This document shows, piece by piece, positions 19,744 to 27,942 of a stretch of DNA of 64,000 bases. The stretch's first letter is position 1; each line of letters starts with the position of its first letter. The notes under the pieces are model-generated. The model was not told the DNA's origin, did not search any database, and saw only the letters and a program-made list of their open reading frames with translations. Position numbers and translations under genes: made by a program. The stretch is from positions 585,207 to 649,206 of the forward strand of contig CAZVQS010000001.1 of assembly GCA_964629635.1 (NCBI GenBank), in the 5' to 3' direction. This stretch comes from YC2-FULL-38-9 sp964629635. GTDB lineage: Bacteria; Patescibacteriota; Microgenomatia; UBA1406; GWC2-37-13.

Positions 19744-21501
19744 ATGAACAACGTGAACGAGGAGATAAAAAAGAGGGTTGATATCGTGGAATTCATCGGC
19801 TCCTATATGACCCTGAAAAAGGCGGGACGGAATTTCAAAGGCAACTGTCCGTTCCACCAGGAAAAGACCCCGTCGTTTGTCGTATCGCCGGAACGGCAGA
19901 TATGGCACTGTTTCGGGGGATGCGGGGAAGGGGGAGACGTGATCAAATTCCTCATGAAATGGGACAATATCACCTATATCGAAGCGGTGAGGGAGTTCGC
20001 CCAGAAGCTCAACCTGCCGATGGAGCAGTTTCAGACGACTGACACCAACCTGAAGGAGCGGGAACGGCTGTTTGCCGCAAACCGTCAGGCGGCCAACTTC
20101 TACAAATATATGCTCCAGGAAAGCGCAATCGGCGCGAAAGCACGGCAGTACCTGGAGAACCGGGGGATACGCAAGGAGATTGCCAACACATTTGAGCTCG
20201 GTTATGCGCCGTCATCATGGGATTCCCTGCTCCGGTTTCTGGTATCCAAGAAATTCACGGAAAAGGAGCTGATGGACGCGGGGCTGGTCCTCAAGAGTGA
20301 GCGGGGCGGGTATTACGACCGGTTCCGGGGACGCCTCATGTTCCCCCTCAAAGACATCAAGGAGCATATTGTCGGGTTCTCGGGGCGGATACTTGATCCG
20401 CTTGAAAAGTCGGCCAAATACGTGAACACGCCCGAAACGATCATTTACCACAAACGCGAAACACTTTTCGGGATCCACATTGCAAAAGAGGCCGTCAAGA
20501 AGGAAAAAAGCATCATACTGGTTGAAGGGGAGTTTGACATGATCGCCCCGTACCAGTGGGGGATCGAGAACATCGTCGCCATCAAGGGCTCGGCGGTTAC
20601 CCGGGAGCAGCTCATGCTCATCAAGCGGTTCACCAAGCGGGTGTATTTGGCGCTTGACGCTGATGCAGCGGGAGAGGAAGCCATAAAACGGGGGATCCAG
20701 GAGGCGGAGAACCTTGACTTCGAATTGGGCGTCATCCAGTTCGATTATGCCAAGGATCCGGATGAAGCGGTGCGGAAAGACCAGGCGAAATTCAAGAAAG
20801 CCATATCGGCGCCCGTTGCGGTATACGACTACGTTATCGAGTTTTACCGGAAGAAGTTTCCGGAAAACGACGCGTTCAGCAAAAAGAACATCGCGGAAAA
20901 CGTAGCACCCTTTTTCGGATATATCAGGAATCCGATCGTCGAATCCCATTACATCAAGAAGATGGCTGCCATTCTGGACGTGAGCGACGAAAGCGTGCGG
21001 TCTCTTCTGAGGAAAAAAAGCTTCAGGAAAGTAAGCAGCTCCGCGCATTTCAAGAACGTGAAACCGAAGGAGTACAACCGTGACGATCTCGTGCAGAAGT
21101 ATTTTCTTAGCTCGCTCTTACAATATGAAAACAAGAAAAACATACTCGATAAGCTATCATCGCTCCTTGCGCCGGATGATTTTTCATACCCGGCATATCG
21201 TCTGTTGTTCGGGAAAATAATGGAATCAAGGGCGGCGTTTGAGGGGCAGGATATAAACGGTTTTGTCGTTTCCCTCCCGCCGGAGCTGAAAACGCTTTTT
21301 GATGAGTTGTATCTGTATGCGTCCGCTGAAGTGGGGGTGGATGAACGTAATATCGGACGTCTCGCATATGAAATCAGGGAGCGGAGCCTCAAGCGCGAAA
21401 TCCAGTCGCTCCTGTCAAACGACGATGTCCGGAACGAGGAAGCCCTGTCGCGGCTCAACACGAAGTTAAAAGAGCTGGAAAAAAAGGCCGTTACCGTATA
21501 A
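19744..21501 (+). CDS. dnaG: DNA primase
   Basis: DnaG makes the RNA primers for replication. The 585-residue protein has the CHC2 zinc finger (Cys35, His38, Cys56, Cys60; the last pair is spaced CX3C, a variant also known in other phyla), a catalytic core with YVNTPET, and the TOPRIM motifs VEGEFDM and LALDADAAGEEA. The C-terminal region, which contacts the replicative helicase, is present and helical. It is followed after 9 nt by the primary sigma factor, the core of the classical macromolecular synthesis operon. rpsU, often first in that operon, is absent. Confidence 0.97.
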   Translation: MNNVNEEIKKRVDIVEFIGSYMTLKKAGRNFKGNCPFHQEKTPSFVVSPERQIWHCFGGCGEGGDVIKFLMKWDNITYIEAVREFAQKLNLPMEQFQTTDTNLKERERLFAANRQAANFYKYMLQESAIGAKARQYLENRGIRKEIANTFELGYAPSSWDSLLRFLVSKKFTEKELMDAGLVLKSERGGYYDRFRGRLMFPLKDIKEHIVGFSGRILDPLEKSAKYVNTPETIIYHKRETLFGIHIAKEAVKKEKSIILVEGEFDMIAPYQWGIENIVAIKGSAVTREQLMLIKRFTKRVYLALDADAAGEEAIKRGIQEAENLDFELGVIQFDYAKDPDEAVRKDQAKFKKAISAPVAVYDYVIEFYRKKFPENDAFSKKNIAENVAPFFGYIRNPIVESHYIKKMAAILDVSDESVRSLLRKKSFRKVSSSAHFKNVKPKEYNRDDLVQKYFLSSLLQYENKKNILDKLSSLLAPDDFSYPAYRLLFGKIMESRAAFEGQDINGFVVSLPPELKTLFDELYLYASAEVGVDERNIGRLAYEIRERSLKREIQSLLSNDDVRNEEALSRLNTKLKELEKKAVTV

Positions 21502-21510
21502 AATACCAAT

Positions 21511-22602
21511 ATGATAAAGCAAAAGTTCCCCAAGTCCTTCAAGGATTTGCTCCAGCAGGGTGAAGACGACGGATTCGTCGTACAGGACGACATCTTCCTC
21601 GTGTGTGCAGAACCGGAAAAACACATAGAACAGATCGATGAGTTTTTTGATCTTGCACTCAAGAAGGGAGTGGACATCTACGAGACGATCTCAACCCGCG
21701 AAGAGGAGGAGGTGCACAAATCAGCCGAGGAAGTGGAAAAGGAACTGGAGCACCTTATCGGCGTAAAGCACGGGGAATCGCTTGATCCCATCAAGAAGTA
21801 CCTGAAGGAAATCGGCAAGACGCCGCTTCTCGTATTTGAAGATGAAATCAAACTCGCAAAAGCATATGAGAAAGGGGATGAGGACGCGAAGGAAAAACTT
21901 ATCCGCGCGAATCTGCGCCTTGTGGTTTCGATCGCAAAAAAATACCTGGGCAGAAGACTGTCGTTTCTTGACCTTATCCAGGAAGGAAACAAAGGCCTGA
22001 TCCGCGGAGTCGAGAAATATAACTGGCGCCGCGGCTTCAAGTTCTCCACCTATGCCACCTGGTGGATCCGCCAGGCCATCACGCGTGCGATCGCCGACCA
22101 GTCCAGGACGATACGCATTCCGGTCCACATGGTCGACCAGATCAACCGGTTCTACAAAACGCAGCGCAAGCTGACACAGAAACTGGGGCGCGAGCCGTCG
22201 GTCAAGGAAATCGCAAAGGAAATGCAGGTGACCCATGAGGAGATCGAGAACCTCATGAAGATTTCCCAGCAGCCGAAATCCCTCTCAACGCCGGTCGGCG
22301 ACGACAAGGAAGCGACGCTTGAGCAGTTTGTCAGCGACCAGTCCCAGCCCACGCTTTACGACAAGGTTTCCCGCGAACTCCTCAAGGAGGCGTTGAACAA
22401 AGTGCTTGAAACCCTTTCTCCCCGTGAAAAGAAAGTGCTTATCATGCGGTTCGGGTTGGACGACGGAAAACCGAAAACGCTTGAGGAAGTGGGGAAGGAA
22501 TTCAAGGTAACGCGCGAGCGCATACGCCAGATCGAAGCAAAGGCGATACGGAAACTCAAGCATCCGACACGGGCACGCAAACTCAAGGACTTCCTCGAGT
22601 AA
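21511..22602 (+). CDS. rpoD: Primary sigma factor (sigma-70)
   Basis: This is the housekeeping sigma factor for promoter recognition. The 363-residue protein has region 1.2 (DPIKKYLKEIGKTPLL), region 2 with the -10 reading segment (YATWWIRQAITRAI), region 3 (RIPVHMVDQIN) and region 4 ending with the -35 reading helix (TLEEVGKEFKVTRERIRQIEAKAIRKL). The first 85 or so residues are acidic and poorly conserved, and there is no long spacer between 1.2 and 2. It shares the dnaG transcript and ends at a weak hairpin. Good TTGNNN/TANNNT promoters in this window fit its intact regions 2 and 4. Confidence 0.97.
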   Translation: MIKQKFPKSFKDLLQQGEDDGFVVQDDIFLVCAEPEKHIEQIDEFFDLALKKGVDIYETISTREEEEVHKSAEEVEKELEHLIGVKHGESLDPIKKYLKEIGKTPLLVFEDEIKLAKAYEKGDEDAKEKLIRANLRLVVSIAKKYLGRRLSFLDLIQEGNKGLIRGVEKYNWRRGFKFSTYATWWIRQAITRAIADQSRTIRIPVHMVDQINRFYKTQRKLTQKLGREPSVKEIAKEMQVTHEEIENLMKISQQPKSLSTPVGDDKEATLEQFVSDQSQPTLYDKVSRELLKEALNKVLETLSPREKKVLIMRFGLDDGKPKTLEEVGKEFKVTRERIRQIEAKAIRKLKHPTRARKLKDFLE

Positions 22603-22604
22603 GT

Positions 22605-22628
22605 AATAGTTTCCGGGGAAGTACTATT
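22605..22628 (+). terminator. Weak hairpin after rpoD
   Basis: AATAGT-TTCC pairs with GGAA-GT-ACTATT (10 pairs with a 2-nt bulge), followed by TTCTTC. It starts right after the rpoD stop, as expected for a terminator, but the U-run is poor. Confidence 0.45.
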
Positions 22629-22683
22629 TTCTTCTGCAGATTCTTGCAGTAATACATTCTTCTTTTTTGTAGCAAATAATCAC

Positions 22684-22712
22684 TGGACAAACACATAAAT
22701 ATCCGGTACGTT
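22684..22712 (+). promoter_or_regulatory. Promoter of the Xre gene, leaderless type
   Basis: TGGACA (22684-22689), a 17-nt spacer and TACGTT (22707-22712), then 6 nt to the ATG at 22719. The 13-mer AAATATCCGGTAC (22697-22709) overlaps the start of the -10 box and recurs at the same place in the next promoter. Confidence 0.55.
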
Positions 22713-22718
22713 TTCTGT

Positions 22719-22937
22719 ATGCGCGGTGATTTCTTCTATCAGCGGGTCGGATCGAGGATCGTTGCCATCCGCAAGACGCAGGGCATTTCCCAGGAGACGC
22801 TTTCCGACTGGGCGCATATCGACCGGACATACCTGGCGCGCATCGAACAGGGCAAGGTGAATCCGTCCCTTCGCGTCCTCCACAAACTCACGCGCGCGCT
22901 TCGTGTTTCGATGAGCTTCCTGTTTACCGGAGTCTGA
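22719..22937 (+). CDS. Xre-family HTH regulator
   Basis: This 72-residue protein is almost entirely a lambda-repressor-like helix-turn-helix domain: RIVAIRKTQGISQETLSDWA, then RTYLARIEQGKVNPSL. There is no extra sensing domain. Small regulators of this kind often control their own gene and a neighbour. Here the shared 13-bp motif over the -10 boxes of this gene and the CPBP protease gene suggests exactly that. It is separated from rpoD by a weak terminator and has its own promoter. Confidence 0.85.
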   Translation: MRGDFFYQRVGSRIVAIRKTQGISQETLSDWAHIDRTYLARIEQGKVNPSLRVLHKLTRALRVSMSFLFTGV

Positions 22938-22956
22938 TTCCTGGAGCACCATCTCC

Positions 22957-22985
22957 TTGCAAACCGGGAAAATATCCGGTACAGT
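22957..22985 (+). promoter_or_regulatory. Promoter of the CPBP gene, leaderless type
   Basis: TTGCAA (22957-22962), a 17-nt spacer and TACAGT (22980-22985), then 7 nt to the ATG at 22993. The 13-mer AAATATCCGGTAC (22970-22982) overlaps the -10 box as in the Xre promoter. The TTG at 22957 could be mistaken for an upstream start codon. Confidence 0.6.
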
Positions 22986-22992
22986 ATGTTAC

Positions 22993-23649
22993 ATGAAGGA
23001 AAAAGCGACCCCCACGCAACGGGCGTTGAACCTTTGGGCATTCATACTTATCGCCTGGAGTTTTTACCGGGCGTACTTCCGCCAGGACCTTCCGGTGTAC
23101 GTTGATGAGTTCATTGTGAAACCCCTGTTTTTCATCGCGCCGGTCTATTGGTTTGTCACCCGCATTGAACGGAAACCGTTTGCGCCTGCCGTCTTTCTGG
23201 ACAAGTCCAGGATTGCCGGAGATTTGCTGTTGGGCGGTGCGTTCGCTTTGGCATTTTTCGCGGCAGGGCTTTTGAGTGCATACGTGAAAACGGGAACGGT
23301 GATGGTCCCCGCGATAGCAACGGGGGGATTTTTCATGACGGGCCTGACCGCGCTGGCAACCGCAGCAAGCGAAGAACTTCTATCAAGGGGATTCGTTTTA
23401 AAACGGCTGTATGAGGATTCCAAAAAAAACATACGGTCCATACTGTACGCGAGCGCGCTTTTTTTCTTCCTCCACATCCCGATCCTCATGACCGATCCGG
23501 GTATAACGGGTTCCGTGCTTTTGCAGGTTATGGCAACCGATTTTATCCTGAGCATTGCGGTTTCCATCGTATTCCTCCAGAGGAAAAGTCTGGTCATGGC
23601 AATCCTCATGCATGCGCTCTACACCGTCGTATTGTCGGTGTTTCTTTGA
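22993..23649 (+). CDS. CPBP-family intramembrane metalloprotease
   Basis: The 218-residue polytopic protein carries the motifs of CPBP (Abi/CAAX-like) glutamic-type intramembrane proteases: E127-E128 with R132 (SEELLSRGF), H161 in FFLHIPI and H207 in AILMHALY. Bacterial members process membrane proteins or peptides, in bacteriocin immunity and stress responses among others. The ATG at 22993 is preferred over the TTG at 22957, which coincides with the promoter -35 box. Its regulator is probably the adjacent Xre protein. It converges with the next gene, with 2 nt between stops. Confidence 0.85.
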   Translation: MKEKATPTQRALNLWAFILIAWSFYRAYFRQDLPVYVDEFIVKPLFFIAPVYWFVTRIERKPFAPAVFLDKSRIAGDLLLGGAFALAFFAAGLLSAYVKTGTVMVPAIATGGFFMTGLTALATAASEELLSRGFVLKRLYEDSKKNIRSILYASALFFFLHIPILMTDPGITGSVLLQVMATDFILSIAVSIVFLQRKSLVMAILMHALYTVVLSVFL

Positions 23650-23651
23650 TT

Positions 23652-25250
23652 TCAGGGGGATTCATATATCCTGAACATCGGCTCCCCGTTTACCGCAACG
23701 GTCTTCAGCTGGTTTTCATCCAATCCCAATCCCTTGAAGTTGTCGACCGACCCGATGACCGCATACCGTCCTTTCAGTTTTTCCGGAGGGGTAAATTCGA
23801 AAACGAATTTGTCGAAACGGTCAACCTGTCCGAAGCCGTATTCGTCGGCCCCGGAAAGCAAGGCTTCTTTCTGGTAGCGAAACGGCGGGTAGTTCAGGTA
23901 GAACAGGGTGAATATGTAAGGCTGCCCGATATCTTTGGTGATATAGAACGTGTCGAAGCGGTTGTAGTTGTCTTTTATGAATCCGTTAACCTCGGCATAT
24001 CCGGCCTGCCACGCGTGAATGGTGATGAGGCGTTTCGGGTAATGGAACAGGTAAAAATCCCAGGAAAAGACGAGAAACAGGCCAAACAGGAGCGCGCCGA
24101 ATACGACCGCTCCCGCCCGATACCGCTTTTTGATATCGGTAAGCATGTTGGCGCCTCCGTATGCGGCAGTTATCATGACGGGTATGAGGAGAAAAAGCGT
24201 CCGCGTGAGGGAGCCTTTGGACCATGCGAGGGAAGCGGAGAGCGGAGAGCATAGGAGGAGCGTGACGAGAAAATGCCGCCACTTTTCCTTCTGTTTGAAC
24301 GCGTAATACAATCCGATAAGAAACAGGAGGTATTCGATTGGGGTGAGTATCGACATGCCCGGATATCCGAACCGGTAGTTTTCATCCCCGTTTGAAATGA
24401 GGAACTGGGGGGAGAAGTAGGTGAAGTGGTCCTGCAGGATGTCCTTGATGCCGATGAGTACGGGATTGTACAGGTAACGGACACCGCCTTCGGTCTTCAG
24501 TTCGGTGATTTTCAGGTTGAAGCCCTCGTTGTTGAAAAACGCGAGAGTCTTCAGGCGCTGCGGGTTGTAGGCAAGGTCGGTCAATCCGAAAAGGACTGTC
24601 GTGATGAGTATCGCCAGGGGAAGCGCGACCTGCTTTTTTTTCTGGAACATGACGTGGAGTACTGCGTAACCCAGGAACATGAACGAGAACAGGCGGCCGG
24701 GATGGTAGCTGAAAAGCATGAGCACGTCCGCGGCAAGAAAAGCGGCTATGTTTCTCGCTTTCGGCGACTCGAGGGATTTCAGAAATAAATAGGAAGCGAT
24801 CGTCGTGAGGAACGCGGCCAGGTATGCCTCGTGCGCGTGGCGGGCAACCACATGAAGCCCGAGGGATACGCTGCTTAAGAGGGCAGCGGCGATGCCGATG
24901 CGCTTTTTACCGAACAGCTTCACGGTCAGCAGGTACACGGCGAACGGAAAGAGAAACGAAAGGAATACATTGAGTGCCCGTGTTCCCGTTTCATTCAGTC
25001 CGAGAACCGCAATGAAGGGGATTGACAGGTAGGAATAAAGCGGCATCTTGTAGTCTCCGAACGATTTGAGCCTGAGGGGCAGGAGCGTACCGTATTCGTC
25101 CCTGCCGGTTTTGAGAAGCGAGTAGGCGTTGTAACCGAACGCCGCCTCGTCCGCGTTGAAACCGGGCGGCACCGGGGTTTTGCCGACGAGGGTAAAAAGT
25201 ACGGAAATTACGGCGATTGCGGTCAGGATGGAAAGTACGGTTTTGTTCAT
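23652..25250 (-). CDS. GT39-type membrane glycosyltransferase
   Basis: This 532-residue polytopic protein belongs to the PMT/ArnT-like GT-C enzymes, which transfer a sugar from a polyprenyl-phosphate donor on the outer face of the membrane. The hallmark acidic pair Asp34-Glu35 (FNADEAAFGYNAYSLL) sits in the first external loop. It is followed by KSFGDYKMPLYSYL, about ten membrane helices and an external C-terminal tail of about 110 residues. It is a close paralogue of the protein at 46533-48209. It is last in a five-gene unit starting at 29583 and overlaps the GT2 gene by an ATGA. The acceptor is unknown. Confidence 0.85.
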   Translation of the reverse strand: MNKTVLSILTAIAVISVLFTLVGKTPVPPGFNADEAAFGYNAYSLLKTGRDEYGTLLPLRLKSFGDYKMPLYSYLSIPFIAVLGLNETGTRALNVFLSFLFPFAVYLLTVKLFGKKRIGIAAALLSSVSLGLHVVARHAHEAYLAAFLTTIASYLFLKSLESPKARNIAAFLAADVLMLFSYHPGRLFSFMFLGYAVLHVMFQKKKQVALPLAILITTVLFGLTDLAYNPQRLKTLAFFNNEGFNLKITELKTEGGVRYLYNPVLIGIKDILQDHFTYFSPQFLISNGDENYRFGYPGMSILTPIEYLLFLIGLYYAFKQKEKWRHFLVTLLLCSPLSASLAWSKGSLTRTLFLLIPVMITAAYGGANMLTDIKKRYRAGAVVFGALLFGLFLVFSWDFYLFHYPKRLITIHAWQAGYAEVNGFIKDNYNRFDTFYITKDIGQPYIFTLFYLNYPPFRYQKEALLSGADEYGFGQVDRFDKFVFEFTPPEKLKGRYAVIGSVDNFKGLGLDENQLKTVAVNGEPMFRIYESP

Positions 25251-26125
25251 ATGAATTTCTCAAGAATTTGGCGGTCGGCAATGGGGTATGTGCGCTGTTT
25301 GGCCCGCGCGGCAGGCAAACGGGCAATGGCGCGCAGGAAACCTTTTATGAACGCGCGGTCTTTGAAAACCATGCCGGGCAGCATGCGGATGAGGGAGCGG
25401 ATATGCGCGTCCCTCAACGGTTTATCGGTTATGTTTTTCCATATGAATAGCATTTGGTTGCGGTAGGCGATCGTGTCGATCGTTTCCCGGGAAAAGTATT
25501 TCCCGATCGTCGATTCGTGATGGTGTTCAACGGTGACCGCGGGGTCAAAAAGTATCCGGTATCCGGATTTCCAGGCGCGGTAGGAAAGGTCGACATCCTC
25601 CCAATAGTACGGGCTGTAGATCCGGTCGAAACCGTTAAGGTCCAGGTATTTTTTTTTGTCGATGATACAGGCGCCGCCTTCGGCCCAAGCGTTTTCCCCC
25701 TCATTCAAGTCCCGCGCGCGCCGGTGGTGGACAAAACCGTTTTTAAAGTATATTTCGTTTTTTCCGACGACCTGTCCGTTTTTTTCCTCCTGTGCGAAAC
25801 TGACGGCAAAGAGGGAATGGTCGTCCCGGATGCGCTTATAGGCTTTGAGGTACGAGTCGTCTTTCAGCAGCACGTCGCTGTTGAGAAGCATAACATAGCG
25901 GTTGTTGGCGGCGCGTATGCCGGTATCTGCCGCGCCTGCGAATCCGAGGTTCAATTTGTTTTCGATGAGGGTGATATCTCCCTTGGGCAAGCCTTCCCTC
26001 AGACTTTCGCCGGGAAAATCGTTGACGATGACCACTTCGCACTGGGCAAGAAACGGCAGGTTGTGCGCAAGATTCCGGTAGAGCTGCGCCCTGTTTTTAT
26101 AGGTCGGGATAACGGCGGATATCAT
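25247..26125 (-). CDS. GT2 glycosyltransferase, rhamnosyltransferase-like
   Basis: The 292-residue GT-A fold enzyme starts with SAVIPTYKNRAQL. It has the nucleotide-sugar region VIVNDFPG, the DXD-like LLNSDVLL, GGACIIDKKKYLDLNGFD and the acceptor-side YYWEDVDLSYRAWKSG. These features are typical of rhamnosyl- or galactofuranosyl-type GT2 enzymes that act on lipid-linked glycans in the cytoplasm. It overlaps the neighbouring genes on both sides by ATGA, so expression with the adjacent GT4 and GT39 enzymes is tightly coupled. The sugar is not predictable. Confidence 0.88.
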   Translation of the reverse strand: MISAVIPTYKNRAQLYRNLAHNLPFLAQCEVVIVNDFPGESLREGLPKGDITLIENKLNLGFAGAADTGIRAANNRYVMLLNSDVLLKDDSYLKAYKRIRDDHSLFAVSFAQEEKNGQVVGKNEIYFKNGFVHHRRARDLNEGENAWAEGGACIIDKKKYLDLNGFDRIYSPYYWEDVDLSYRAWKSGYRILFDPAVTVEHHHESTIGKYFSRETIDTIAYRNQMLFIWKNITDKPLRDAHIRSLIRMLPGMVFKDRAFIKGFLRAIARLPAARAKQRTYPIADRQILEKFI

Positions 26126-27210
26126 AGGAGCGTTTTTTTTACGGCATCTTCGAAGGCGCGGTAGCCGAACTTGTCACGAACAAACCGCTGTCCGTTATCC
26201 TGGAGAGTCCGGTAAAGCGTTTCGTCATCGAGCAGCCTGATCGACTTTCGTACTATTTCTTCGCGGTCCGCAAACAGGTATCCGTTGGCACCGTCCGTAA
26301 CGATTTCCTTCGGGCCGCCTGCCCGGTAGCAGAACGGAACGCATCCGGCAGCCATGGCCTCAAGCGGCGTCATACCGAGGTGTTCAACGAGGTGCGGGTG
26401 CTCCTCCTCGTCAACCCCGTATCCGGCAAAATGCCAGAACAGGCGGGCGCTCCGGTAGAGGGCTAGGAGCCGTTCGTAGGGAACATTCGGTTCGATGCGG
26501 ATATCTTTCCTTGTGCCTATCAGGTCTTTCAGCTCCTCAAGGTAGGGCACATCCTCTTCCTTGATCCCGCCCGCAAGAACAAGGGTGTATCCTTTTTCCT
26601 TGCCGGAGAATGAATCAAATGCCCTGATGATCTCTTCATGTTTTTTCGAATGGAGATGGGGGAAAAACCTGCCGACAGACAGTATGGTTTTATCCTTTTT
26701 GATCCGTTTCAGGTCCGTTTCAAGAAGATCTTTTGAAACGTAGGGGTATATGACCTGCGCGTCGATACCCCACTTTTTCAGCCATGTGCGGGTGAAGGAG
26801 GAATTGGCAATGAACTGGAAGCCCCGGGTTTTGAGGCGGTTCATGAAACCCATCCGGTAGAGATTGGCGTTGGGCACCATGCAGAAAATGATGTTTTTGC
26901 GCGCCGAGGAAAAAAAGTAACTGCCGTCCGTGACATACAGCAGGATGCCGTATTTTTCCAGCTCCTGAAGTTTCCGGAGCGGGGAGGAACCGGCAAATAT
27001 GTTGGGGACGAAGCGGAGATCGCGGAACCGGAGATTCAGCTTGTTGCGGATAGGGCCCGCGAGATCATGGTCCCAGAAAACATTTGCCTCGTACCCTTCA
27101 TGTTCCAGCACTTCAAGGATCGAGAGGATATGTTTTTCGCCGCCGCCCATCACGTCAAGGTACGGGTCATAGAGCGCGGCCTTTTTCGTTCCGTTTTCGG
27201 CTTTTTTCAT
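26122..27210 (-). CDS. GT4 glycosyltransferase
   Basis: This 362-residue GT-B fold enzyme resembles the ALG11/WbaZ kind of GT4 mannosyltransferases. It has the N-terminal donor-side glycine motif LDVMGGGEKH, the central ILSVGRFFPHLHSKKHE and the C-terminal EX7E block EHLGMTPLEAMAAG with AGGPKEIV. It should transfer a sugar from a nucleotide donor, keeping its configuration, on the cytoplasmic face. The 44-nt overlap with the upstream GT2 gene is long but no better start is visible. It is the only GT4 within the island; the other GT4 is at 61642. Confidence 0.88.
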   Translation of the reverse strand: MKKAENGTKKAALYDPYLDVMGGGEKHILSILEVLEHEGYEANVFWDHDLAGPIRNKLNLRFRDLRFVPNIFAGSSPLRKLQELEKYGILLYVTDGSYFFSSARKNIIFCMVPNANLYRMGFMNRLKTRGFQFIANSSFTRTWLKKWGIDAQVIYPYVSKDLLETDLKRIKKDKTILSVGRFFPHLHSKKHEEIIRAFDSFSGKEKGYTLVLAGGIKEEDVPYLEELKDLIGTRKDIRIEPNVPYERLLALYRSARLFWHFAGYGVDEEEHPHLVEHLGMTPLEAMAAGCVPFCYRAGGPKEIVTDGANGYLFADREEIVRKSIRLLDDETLYRTLQDNGQRFVRDKFGYRAFEDAVKKTLL

Positions 27211-27940
27211 AAAGGAAAAGATACGTTATCGTTTTGGAAAACGCCTGGTATATCGACTCAATTATACCAATTCCGCCGTCCAGAAATCCCATTTTCCTGA
27301 TGAGCCGGCGCCAGAGCTCCCCCAGGAATTTCCTGAAAAACGTAAGGGTGGAAACGGGCCTGCCGGCATTATGCAGAAGTTCCGATTCGATCGTTTCAAA
27401 TACCACGGTTTTTTCGACCATGGACGCGATGTTGCCGTGGAAATGGTGTTCGAATGGTTCCTTCAGGAATCCCATCGAGCCGGCAATCACCGGCGTCGAA
27501 TGGATGTTTTTTGGCCACGATCTGAACGCATTGGTCCGTATGAGCCGCATCTGGTGGTCCGGCCACCATCCGCCGTGTTTCAGCCATTTTTTTCCGCCGA
27601 AAATATTCCTGCGGGGAATTTTGAAATAGGAGTGATTGGTGTGAAGTACTGTCTCTTTGATTTCCCGTGCGAGGTCGTTTGTCATCCGCTCGTCCGCGTC
27701 CAGTATCATGACCCAGCCTTCTTGGGCGAGCCTGACTCCAAATTCCCGGGCCGGCTCTACATACCGGGGCAGGGCCGGGTACTCATGCACCTGCGCGCCT
27801 GCCTGGCGGGCGATATCGGCGGTGCGGTCCGTGCTTTTCATGTCGGTGACGATGATCCGGTCCGTCAACAGCTTCGCCGAGTCGATGCAGGCTTTGATGT
27901 GCTTTTCTTCATTGTGGACCTGGATGAGTATGGTTATCAT
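27167..27940 (-). CDS. GT2 glycosyltransferase, WaaE/SunS-like
   Basis: The 257-residue enzyme begins ITILIQVHNEEKHIKACIDS and has the DXD-type MILDADERMT. It also has the segment GGWWPDHQMRLIR, typical of the WaaE/SunS/KdtX-like GT2 branch that adds sugars to lipid- or peptide-linked acceptors. A C-terminal amphipathic region (about residues 205-245) may bind the membrane. The protein at 41340-42233 has the same WWPD-QXRLXR signature and looks like a paralogue. It sits 2 nt after the GT39 gene and overlaps the GT4 gene. Confidence 0.86.
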   Translation of the reverse strand: MITILIQVHNEEKHIKACIDSAKLLTDRIIVTDMKSTDRTADIARQAGAQVHEYPALPRYVEPAREFGVRLAQEGWVMILDADERMTNDLAREIKETVLHTNHSYFKIPRRNIFGGKKWLKHGGWWPDHQMRLIRTNAFRSWPKNIHSTPVIAGSMGFLKEPFEHHFHGNIASMVEKTVVFETIESELLHNAGRPVSTLTFFRKFLGELWRRLIRKMGFLDGGIGIIESIYQAFSKTITYLFLYEKSRKRNEKGRAL

Positions 27941-27942
27941 AT

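Noticed and set aside
19744..19930. CX3C instead of CX2C in the DnaG zinc finger as a novelty
   Set aside because: The one-residue insertion (CFGGC) is a known variant in several phyla and keeps all four ligands.
20215..21048. 277-codon minus-strand open frame
   Set aside because: It is antisense to dnaG, whose motifs are continuous through the region.
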